Assembly: GCA_017458585.1 (NCBI GenBank)
Contig: JAFTAJ010000016.1
Coordinates: 1 to 32,188 of the forward strand
Length of the DNA: 32,188 nt
Direction: 5' to 3'
Source of the DNA: Bacteroidaceae bacterium
Lineage (GTDB): Bacteria; Bacteroidota; Bacteroidia; Bacteroidales; Bacteroidaceae
Under the pieces are notes generated by a model that made no database searches, was not told where the DNA came from, and saw only the letters and a list, made by a program, of their open reading frames with translations. A program made the translations under genes and the position numbers. Every line of letters starts with the position of its first letter. Within the stretch, counting starts at the first letter, position 1. This document shows, one piece after another, positions 23,192 to 31,100 of this stretch.

Positions 23192-23219
23192 AAATTAGGA
23201 ATTAGAAATTAGAAATTAG
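23185..23219 (+). repeat. 7-bp tandem array over the lpxB stop codon
   Basis: Five heptamers: gaattag, aaattag, gaattag, aaattag, aaattag. The lpxB TAG is the end of the first unit. Confidence 0.85.
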
Positions 23220-23224
23220 AATTG

Positions 23225-23252
23225 AACATTAAACATTTAATATTTAACATTT
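23225..23252 (+). repeat. Second 7-bp array upstream of the oxidoreductase gene
   Basis: Four heptamers: aacatta, aacattt, aatattt, aacattt. It is a different family from the adjoining array and is related to the inverted units in the tolC-like gene. Confidence 0.7.
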
Positions 23253-23267
23253 AACAGATTAAAAGCT

Positions 23268-24554
23268 ATGACAATGGACAGACGAAAGTTTTTGAAGACG
23301 ATGGGAAGTATCGGACTCTTCACCATCGTGCCTCGCAACGTGTTGGGCGGCGTAGGCTACATTGCCCCTAGCGACCAGCTTACCAAGGGCATCATCGGTA
23401 CGGGAGGCATCGGAATGTCATCCTCGCATTTCTCCAGTTCGAAGGCGTGCAGGCTGGTGGCCGTGTGCGACGTTGACAAGAAGCATCTGGATAATGCGGT
23501 GACTCAGGGCAAGAACCTCTTTGACGAGGATCTAAAGGCCTACGATGATTTCCGCGACCTTATCAGTAACTCTGGCGTGGATATCGTGCATATCGCCACT
23601 CCGCCCCATTGGCATGCCATTATGGCCATTGAGGCTGCCAAGGCAGGCAAGGACGTATGGTGTGAGAAGCCTATGACGCGCACCATTGGAGAGGGCAAGG
23701 CTGTGGTTGAAGCTATGAAGCGCTATAACCGCATCTTCCGCCTCAACACATGGTTCCGCTTTAAGGACACGTTCTATGGACTGGGCACCACGGTACAGCC
23801 CCTCAAGAAGCTTGTTGACAGCGGCATGCTGGGCTGGCCTCTCAAGGTGACTGTAAGTGGCGCTAACGGTTTTGCGTGGAAGTTCTTCTGGGTAGGCAAG
23901 GAGCATCTCGTTCCCCAGCCGGTGCCCTCCAACCTCAACTATGACATGTGGCTTGGTCCGGCTCCCTTCAAGCCTTACAATGCACATCGCACCCACCAGA
24001 CGTTCCGTGGTTATTGGGACTATGATGGTGGTGGCTTGACCGACATGGGTCAGCATTACCTCGACCCTGTGCAGTATCTGCTGGGCAAGGACGACACATC
24101 GCCCGTGAAGGTGGAGGTTGACGCTCCGCAGCAGCATAGCGACGCTGTGGGCACATGGCGCAAGATAGTGTATACTTACGCTGACGGTTGCCAGATAGTG
24201 CTTGAGGGCGAAGGCTATGAGAGCAAGGGCAAGGTGCCGTTTATCGAAGGCCCCAAGGGCAAGGTGTTCAGAAACTTTGAGTGCAGCATCCCCGATGTGA
24301 TGAACAAGATTGCCGAGCTGCCCGATCCCGCACCGCAGCGTACCGACTTCCTGGAGTGTGTGCGCACCCGCCAGAAGTTTGCGCTCAACGAGGTGAACGG
24401 CCATCGCAGTTGTACGCTGGTCAATATGGGAGCTGTGGCCCTGCGTCTCAACCGCAAGGAACTCAGTTTCGACCCCGTAAAGCAACTCTTCGTAAACGAC
24501 GATGCAGCCAATGCACTTATCGACCAGCCCATGCGCGGGCCGTGGCATCTATAA
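23268..24554 (+). CDS. Gfo/Idh/MocA-family oxidoreductase, Tat-type export signal
   Basis: This NAD(P)-dependent sugar dehydrogenase-like protein has 428 residues. A twin-arginine-like start (DRRKFLK, 4-10, then a hydrophobic stretch) suggests export as a folded, cofactor-bound protein. A Rossmann domain follows with GTGGIG (44-49), VCDVD (66-70), HIATPPHWH (108-116) and the conserved EKP (133-135). The C-terminal alpha/beta domain contains GGGLTDMGQHYLDPV with a likely catalytic His. The next gene has a DUF1080 domain. Gfo/Idh/MocA and DUF1080 partners act together in the 3-keto-glycoside route described in Bacteroides, where the first oxidises a sugar C3 hydroxyl and the second breaks the glycosidic bond. 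The substrate here is unknown. Confidence 0.9.
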   Translation: MTMDRRKFLKTMGSIGLFTIVPRNVLGGVGYIAPSDQLTKGIIGTGGIGMSSSHFSSSKACRLVAVCDVDKKHLDNAVTQGKNLFDEDLKAYDDFRDLISNSGVDIVHIATPPHWHAIMAIEAAKAGKDVWCEKPMTRTIGEGKAVVEAMKRYNRIFRLNTWFRFKDTFYGLGTTVQPLKKLVDSGMLGWPLKVTVSGANGFAWKFFWVGKEHLVPQPVPSNLNYDMWLGPAPFKPYNAHRTHQTFRGYWDYDGGGLTDMGQHYLDPVQYLLGKDDTSPVKVEVDAPQQHSDAVGTWRKIVYTYADGCQIVLEGEGYESKGKVPFIEGPKGKVFRNFECSIPDVMNKIAELPDPAPQRTDFLECVRTRQKFALNEVNGHRSCTLVNMGAVALRLNRKELSFDPVKQLFVNDDAANALIDQPMRGPWHL

Positions 24555-24590
24555 AGACCCCCTCTTATCCCCCTGAAGGGGGAAGATAGG
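24555..24590. repeat. G/C-rich hairpin element between the oxidoreductase and DUF1080 genes
   Basis: ccccc (24569-24573), loop tgaa and ggggg (24578-24582) form a stem, preceded by agaccccctc. The layout resembles elements at 27781-27812 and 28003-28078, a degenerate intergenic palindrome family. It might attenuate or stabilise the mRNA. Confidence 0.5.
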
Positions 24591-24630
24591 AACTTTCGGA
24601 CTTTAGAACTTTCAAACTATAGAACTTTAA
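24591..24630 (+). repeat. 8-bp tandem array upstream of the solenoid-DUF1080 gene
   Basis: Five octamers: aactttcg, gactttag, aactttca, aactatag, aactttaa. The period is eight, unlike the seven seen elsewhere in this window. Confidence 0.6.
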
Positions 24631-24642
24631 TAGATATCAGAT

Positions 24643-27600
24643 ATGAAAAGAATAATTAATTCTATATTGCTAATAGTAGTCTCCGTGGTCTTTGGGCTCA
24701 CCGCATCAGCTCAGCTTGACAGCCGCAACCGTACGGTGGAGACTGTAGTGATTGACAATCTGGGGCAGCTGCCCGCTCAGAATGCTCGCAAGTACAATCA
24801 GGTGATGGACGAGCTGGCCTCTACCGGCGAGAAGGGTATCACTCTGCTGGCAGGCATGCTGGGCCCCGTAGCCACAACCAATAATGCCACCTTTGAGTAT
24901 GCTCTCAATAGCGTGGTTGATTATGTAACAGCCGCAGGCAAGGAGAGCCTCCGCGACGGTGTTCGCAAGGGTATCGTCAATGGGCTGGCCAAGGCAGCCG
25001 ACAAGGACAACAAGGCCTTCCTGCTTACCCAGCTTCAGAAGATAGCCACGCCCAGTGAGGCAGGCATCTTCGAGTCGTACCTGCAGGACAGCTATCTGCA
25101 GGACTATGCCGTGCGCGGTCTGGCCGCATTGCCTGGCATAGACACTAAGGTTATCGACCTCATGAAGGCAGCTGTAGCACCCAATGCAGGTCTTGCCTAC
25201 ATCGCAGGTTTCAAGAAGCTGCAGGCCGCCGAGCCCATCCTCATCAATTGGAAGAAGACCGCCGACACACAGACCCAGCAGGCCATCAATAGTGCGCTGG
25301 CCAGTTGTGGTGGCGCAGCAGCCATAGCAGCCCTGCAGCCCGAGGCCGCCAAGCTCAGTTTTGGCGATGATGCCACCGGTGTGTCGAATGCCTACCTGAC
25401 GTTGCTCAACAACTGCGACAACAACGCCACCGTGCTCTCCGCAGCCAAGGCGCTGGTAAAGGCCAAGAGTCCTGCCGTGCGTTGTGCCGGCTTGCAGATG
25501 TTGCTCAAGAGCGACAGCAAGAATGCCGCCAAGAACATCTTGGCAGCGTTGAAGGACCCCTGCCGTCAATATCGCACCACAGCCCTTGACTTTGCTAAGG
25601 ACGCAGCAGGCGACGGCATTATCAGCACCGTTGCCGCCAAGAGTAAGGGACTCTCTGCTGACGCACAGACCGACGTGATGCGCTGGCTGGGTAACAATAA
25701 GGCCACCGGGCAGATTGATGTAGTCAACGCTGCAATGAATTCGGCCAACAGCGAATTGGCCGCAGCAGCCATCGAGGCAGCCGGTCGCATTGGAGGCGAG
25801 AAGGCACTCACCGCCATCGTTGGTCAGCTAGGAGGAGCCAATGCCGCAGCTGCCAGCCAGGCGCTGCTGGCTTTCAACGGCGATATCAAGGACGGCGTGC
25901 TCGGCGCACTGGCTTCTTCTGATGATAAGGTGGTGGGCGAGGCTCTCAAACTTGCTTCCGCACGTCGCATCAGCAGTGCATACGGCAAGGTGCTTGACCT
26001 CACCAAGTCTGCCAATCCTACCATTAAGGATGCAGCCCTCGATGCGCTGAAGGGAGTGGTTACAGCCGATAAGTTTGGCGAGATCAACCAACTGCTCGGT
26101 GCCTCTTCCGGCACAGCCACCGCCAAGCTGCAAGAAGCTGCCAAGAGCGCTCTGCACTCTTTGGATGCTGACCGCCAATTCTCTACTATCGGCAATGCTA
26201 TGGCTACAGCCAAGAATGCTGCCCTCTACTATCCGCTGCTGGCTCAGGCAGGCAACTCCGCGTCTATCGCCAAGCTTATGCAAGAGTACAAGAATGGTGC
26301 CGATAAGACCGCAGCATACAACGCTCTGCTCAACGTGGACAACCCAGAGATAATACCCACTCTCTATAATCTTGCCAAGGATAATGCTGCCGGCAAGGAT
26401 GCAGCCCTCGCGCGCTACCTCTCGCTGGCTAATGCTGTGCCTGCCACCGCTGAGGCCAAGTATCTCCTTCTGAGTAAGGCCCTTGCCCTCAATCCGTCGG
26501 CCAGAGTGCAGAATGCCTTCATCAAGGCTCTAGGAGAGACACAGACACAGTCTGCTCTCAATGTGGTAACCAAATATCTTGACCAGACAGCCACAGCCGC
26601 TGCAGCTGCAGCCGCAGTCAAGACCATCATCGGTAAGAACGAAGCCCTGCAAGGCGGCGCACTCAACAAGGCTGCCCTTAGCAAGGCACAGGCCGTCTAT
26701 GCCGCCATCAAGGCCAACAATCCGTCTAATGCTGACGCTGGCTATGCCGTTGATGAGATAAAGCTTCTCGCCGGCAAGATGGGTGAGCGTGGCTATGCCG
26801 ACATAGATAATAATAAGGAGTATGAGAACTTTGAGTTGCTCGTGGACTATAAGGGAGCGGGTAGCCTGACAGCACGCGGCATCGAGGTGCTCAGCCTGCC
26901 CGAGAGCGAGGACTGGAGCACCCTTTATGTGAAGGTAGTCAACGACCGCCTCAATGCTACTGTCAATGGTAGTGCTGTGGCAGAGAACTCCATCATCAAG
27001 GGCGGAGCACCCGCAGGGCGCGTCATCCTCAACGGAGTGCAGACACGCGCCGCCCAAGTGAAAGAGCTTGCCTCCACGCCCGTGTTCACCCTCTCGCCTG
27101 AGGAGAAGGAGCAGGGTTTCGAGGTGCTCTTCGACGGCCGCAGCCTGGAGAAGTGGCATGGCAACACCACCAGCTACGTGCCCGTTGACGGCAATATCTA
27201 CGTCACCGCCCACTACGGCGGCAACGGCAACCTCTACACCAACAAGAAGTACTCCGACTTTATCTATCGCTTTGAGTTCTGCTTCGATGTGGTGGGAGTG
27301 AACAACGGTATCGGTCTGCGTACCAGCGATGGCGTGGATGCTGCCTACGAGGGTATGGAGATACAGGTGCTCGACAATATGGCCGACATCTACCGCAATC
27401 TGGAGCCCTACCAGTACCACGGCTCCGTCTATGGCATCCATGTGCCCGTGAAGCTCGACTTCGGTCCCATCCGTAAGTGGCACACCGAGGAGATCATTGC
27501 CAAGGGCGACTATATTAAGGTCACCGTTGACAGCACCGTCGTCACCGAGTGCAACATCCGCGAGGCATGTCAGGGCCACAATGTGGCACCCGATGGTGGC

Positions 27601-27768
27601 CATGTCAATCCCTACACCATTGACCACAAGAACCATCCCGGACTCTTCAACAAGGACGGCTACATCAGCTTCTGCGGTCATGGCCCGGGCGTGATGTTCC
27701 GCAATGTCCGCATCCTTGACCTCAGCCAGCAGCCTGCTGCCAAGGGGAAGAAGAAGGGCAAGAAATAA
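24643..27768 (+). CDS. Secreted alpha-solenoid (HEAT-like) protein with C-terminal DUF1080 domain
   Basis: The 1041-residue protein has a signal peptide (1-23, cut after TASA). About 750 residues of Ala-rich helical repeats resembling HEAT/ARM units follow (for example VRCAGLQMLLKSDSKNAAKNILAAL). A C-terminal DUF1080 / 3-keto-disaccharide hydrolase domain lies at about 825-1030, with GFEVLFDGRSLEKWHG, NNGIGLRTS and YEGMEIQVLDN. The tail is Lys-rich (KGKKKGKK). DUF1080 domains bind and cleave 3-keto-glycosides, and the adjacent oxidoreductase could make such substrates. Most DUF1080 proteins are 200-300 residues. The large solenoid suggests a scaffold or glycan/protein-binding surface, whose role is unknown. 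The hairpin at 27820-27849 probably ends the transcript. Confidence 0.85.
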   Translation: MKRIINSILLIVVSVVFGLTASAQLDSRNRTVETVVIDNLGQLPAQNARKYNQVMDELASTGEKGITLLAGMLGPVATTNNATFEYALNSVVDYVTAAGKESLRDGVRKGIVNGLAKAADKDNKAFLLTQLQKIATPSEAGIFESYLQDSYLQDYAVRGLAALPGIDTKVIDLMKAAVAPNAGLAYIAGFKKLQAAEPILINWKKTADTQTQQAINSALASCGGAAAIAALQPEAAKLSFGDDATGVSNAYLTLLNNCDNNATVLSAAKALVKAKSPAVRCAGLQMLLKSDSKNAAKNILAALKDPCRQYRTTALDFAKDAAGDGIISTVAAKSKGLSADAQTDVMRWLGNNKATGQIDVVNAAMNSANSELAAAAIEAAGRIGGEKALTAIVGQLGGANAAAASQALLAFNGDIKDGVLGALASSDDKVVGEALKLASARRISSAYGKVLDLTKSANPTIKDAALDALKGVVTADKFGEINQLLGASSGTATAKLQEAAKSALHSLDADRQFSTIGNAMATAKNAALYYPLLAQAGNSASIAKLMQEYKNGADKTAAYNALLNVDNPEIIPTLYNLAKDNAAGKDAALARYLSLANAVPATAEAKYLLLSKALALNPSARVQNAFIKALGETQTQSALNVVTKYLDQTATAAAAAAAVKTIIGKNEALQGGALNKAALSKAQAVYAAIKANNPSNADAGYAVDEIKLLAGKMGERGYADIDNNKEYENFELLVDYKGAGSLTARGIEVLSLPESEDWSTLYVKVVNDRLNATVNGSAVAENSIIKGGAPAGRVILNGVQTRAAQVKELASTPVFTLSPEEKEQGFEVLFDGRSLEKWHGNTTSYVPVDGNIYVTAHYGGNGNLYTNKKYSDFIYRFEFCFDVVGVNNGIGLRTSDGVDAAYEGMEIQVLDNMADIYRNLEPYQYHGSVYGIHVPVKLDFGPIRKWHTEEIIAKGDYIKVTVDSTVVTECNIREACQGHNVAPDGGHVNPYTIDHKNHPGLFNKDGYISFCGHGPGVMFRNVRILDLSQQPAAKGKKKGKK

Positions 27769-27780
27769 ATAAAGGACAGA

Positions 27781-27812
27781 CCCCCTCCGACTCCCCCTCT
27801 ATGGGGAGAGGA
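27781..27812. repeat. G/C-rich palindromic intergenic element
   Basis: accccctccgactcccc is followed by ctctat and ggggag, giving a six-pair stem ctcccc/ggggag. It belongs to the same loose family as 24555-24590 and 28003-28078. Confidence 0.45.
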
Positions 27813-27819
27813 AGAAAAG

Positions 27820-27849
27820 CAGCGGCACGGATGATGGTCCGTGCCGCTG
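27820..27849 (+). terminator. Perfect 12-bp hairpin, probable terminator of the DUF1080 gene
   Basis: cagcggcacgga (27820-27831) pairs fully with tccgtgccgctg (27838-27849) around the loop tgatgg. A short T-rich stretch (gatttt) follows on the plus strand. It is a near copy of the hairpin at 28116-28149. Confidence 0.6.
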
Positions 27850-27876
27850 TGATTTTAGAGGGAGGAGGGGGCTGAA

Positions 27877-28002
27877 CACGCACGCACTAAAATCTGACGC
27901 GCACGCGATTAGTTTCAACGCGCACGCGATTAGTTTTGACGCGCACGCGATTAGTTTCAACGCGCACGCGATTAGTTTTGACGAAGTCGCGGTAAGTTAG
28001 GA
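27877..28002. repeat. 21-bp minisatellite, four clean and two degraded units
   Basis: Units at 27898-27918, 27919-27939, 27940-27960 and 27961-27981 all begin cgcgcacgcgattagttt. They end alternately caa, tga, caa, tga, so there is a 42-bp higher order. Degraded units flank them at 27877-27897 and 27982-28002. One frame is open through the array and would encode AHAISF followed by N or D, but no ATG or obvious start precedes it. I therefore treat it as non-coding. Confidence 0.85.
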
Positions 28003-28031
28003 CACACCCCCTCCCGGCGCTCTTACATGGA

Positions 28032-28078
28032 CACACCCCATCCCCCTTACGGGGACTTCCCCTAACTTAGGGGCAGAA
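28032..28078. repeat. 47-bp dispersed repeat, copy 2
   Basis: It is identical to 8336-8382. Just upstream (28003-28031) lies another fragment of the same G/C-rich type, and a shortened echo (agcttagggggagaatc) follows at about 28090-28106. Confidence 0.85.
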
Positions 28079-28115
28079 TCAAAGGCACTAGCTTAGGGGG
28101 AGAATCAAAAAGACG

Positions 28116-28149
28116 AGCAGCGGCACGGATGGTGGTCCGTGCCGCTGCT
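28116..28149 (-). terminator. Perfect 14-bp hairpin, probable terminator of the FISUMP/FG-GAP gene
   Basis: agcagcggcacgga (28116-28129) pairs fully with tccgtgccgctgct (28136-28149) around the loop tggtgg. On the minus strand it is followed by cgtctttttg, a proper T-run. It lies 26 bases past the stop of the minus-strand gene (28176). Confidence 0.75.
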
Positions 28150-28175
28150 ATTGTTGAGGGGGGAGAATACCCCCG

Positions 28176-31100
28176 TCATTGGTCGGTGACGACGTAGTTT
28201 ATGACGGGATAGATGCCGCCGGCGTCCTTCACATAGTACCACACGATGTTCCAGTTGAACTGGGGATGCTCGGGGTCGTTGAGCGAGGGGAGTCCGGGGA
28301 CGGTGCCCTCCACAGAGAACTCGGTGCCTACCTTGTGGATGCTCTGGTCGGTATTGTTGTAGTTGAAGCCCACACCTGCTTTCGCGCCGCTATTTTTGAA
28401 GACGAGCTCAGCCTCCACGCCCACTTCCACGGTCTTGGTGGTGGTGGTGTCTTTGGAGGTGCTCAGCGAGCGCGATGTGCTCTCGCCAGTGCCGACCATC
28501 TGATAGCTCTCCTTGCTGTTGATGTCGCGGCCTATCATCATAGGATAGGCTTTGCTTATAATCCTATCCCCATCAAAATCCGTGGCTTTTCTACGATAAG
28601 TGAAGGGCTTGCCGGGTGTACCATACAGATACCACTGCGGGCGAGCCACTCCGCGCTGGCTGGCGGTGAGGCGCATGTAATCGTCGAGGGTGAGGTTGAC
28701 GAATCTGCGGGTGCGCGGCTGAGAAACTACGAAGGAGCAACCTTCTTCGTCGGGATTGTCGCTACGCACGATTTCGTAGGTGTAGGTGTCGCACGGCGCT
28801 GCCTGCATAACTACTATGTGGTCCTGTCCTGCGGTGTAGCTGTTGCCGTAGCTCTTGGTCTCTCCGGTCTCCACTGTCTTGGTGTAGGAAGCGCTTGCCT
28901 TCATGGTGAAATCTACTCCTGTTTCGGCATGGAAGAACGGCATGCTGAAGGAGTACTCGAAGCCGCAGATGAGCGAGCCGCCGAAGGTGTCGGAAGATGA
29001 TTCGCTGTCGCCCACGGAGTTCACCTTACCCCATGTGGTTGCAGCACCAGTGGAGCCTTGCAGTCCCTTGTAGTAGGGTGCTGCGGCAATTGCTGCATAC
29101 ACGCGCGGCTCTGTGAAGGTCAGCTCATGGCCGATATACTTGAAGTACTTGGGACGCTCGCGGTCGGCAAACTTGCAGAGGACGGGGTGGGCATTTGTTT
29201 CTTCGCTCTTAGGCTCATCAAAATGTCTTGTTTTCTGCTGATCAGCCCATCCAAAGTAAGTTGAACACAAGTCTTCCCTTGTTTTCACTGTCTTGCCATC
29301 ACTATCCAGCCAGCGTTCAACCAGGACGGAGTTACTACGTGGATATTCCCATCCACATTCCGGGAAATTCTGCTCAAAAGTAAAAAGGCTCTCTATGCCG
29401 CCCTTCTGTGTCTGCGCTGCCACGATGGCATCGGCAGGGATAGACCATCGTATTCGGCCTGTTTGTATCATGTCTGTTACATAATCAACCTGCTGATCTA
29501 CGTTGTTCCAGCGATAGAGTTTATAGCCTACTACAAGATCTTGGTTATACGAACGACCACGGAAATAGCCGAAGCAAAGGTTCATGTTGCCAACAAGCCA
29601 ATTTGCATTGCTATTTTTATAGAAGCAATCTACGGCCTGTTCAGAATCATAGTCAACCACAAGATTCATATTGTTGTACTTAAGTCTCATAACCCTGAGA
29701 AAGCCTTCTTTCTTCAGTTCAGATTCTTCGTTATCTTTTTTGGGTCCTCGCGTAAGAATAGCAATTTCAGGAAACTCACTGCCGCTCATATAGCCTACCT
29801 TGACATCACAGAAGGCCATTTGCCTGTAGATTTCCTTCGTGAAGATTGGCTCCTCGTTAACGTTACCTTTGCTATATATATACATATGTCCGCCAGTAGA
29901 TTCTTCATCCACCAACAAAACGATGTCCTCGTAGCCGTCGCCGTTCACGTCAGCCACATCGAAGCGCATGTGAGCCGCGCCGGCATAGGTTCTGTTGCTT
30001 TGAATAACCCGCTCATGCAGGCATCTCATCGTGACTCCATCGAAGACAGCAATCTTTTCGCCTACATTCATCACGATTTCGTCCACGCCGTCGCCAGTCA
30101 TATCCTGAATACAATTAAGGTTGAAGGCACGGGCATAGTATTCCGACTTGTAATCACTCAGGTAGTATCCATCACTAATTTTAACCCTTCTACGATACCA
30201 TCTATCTCCATAGACACCTGGCATGTTCCAGATATAGTCGTTACCATCAGCATCAAGCAGCTTCAGCCTATTTTGGTTGAGCATGGCATGATTGTTGATG
30301 GAGTCGCCAAAGATGGAGATATAGACCACGTCTTCACCTGCAATAGCTGTAACTTGCTGATGTGGATGTATCACTATATAAGGTTTGCCCCAACTTGCAT
30401 AGACCACATTCTCATAACCGCCGGCATTGCCTTGGGCTGCCACCTTGCGCAAGTGGTGTATGTAATCTGCACCGTTTATATCCAGAGGAACGAGTTGCTT
30501 GCTTTCGCCTGCCCAAGCTCCTGGGTTATTGGGGTCTTCTATCTTGTAAAGCACACCTGAACGATTCTCGCATTTGTTTGAAGGATCCCATACTGACAAA
30601 GTACAACTGTAGTCGAAGAATATGCTCTTTCTGTCGGCACCATAGGTGTAGAGGTCGCCGAGCGGTCCGTCCTTCTCGATAAGCTGCATGGGTCTGCGCA
30701 ACTTGGGAGAGCCTGCGGACTCATTGCCAAACTCACTCTGCGGGAAGGCCTCCTTAATCATCTCCATATATACGGAGGGTGCGGGGCGTACACCGCGCAC
30801 GGTGAAGCCGCACTTCTTGTCGTGGGCGACCATCGGATAGAGCTTGGAGTCGAGGGAGTTGATTTCGAAGGTTGCGGGATGGCCATAGTTGATAGTGGTG
30901 CGAGTCACCCACGCACCGGTAACGTTGTTCTTGGTCAGCACACCCTGCGGGTTGATATATCCGTTTGCCATGAGCTGGAGGTGCAGTGTGTCGGGGCCTT
31001 CAATCAGCTCCTTGGGCCAGTCCTCGTAGCTGCGGTCTTTGAGGAAGTCGCCAAGCTGGGTAGTGTCGGTCTGCAGCTCCTTTACCAAAGCATATATCTC

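Noticed and set aside
26530..27681. 383-codon minus-strand frame opposite the DUF1080 gene
   Set aside because: The plus strand encodes a clear DUF1080 domain. The minus frame has a composition typical of an antisense shadow.
27877..28002. CRISPR-like array
   Set aside because: The 21-bp units are directly adjacent without spacers and no cas gene is present, so it is a tandem minisatellite.
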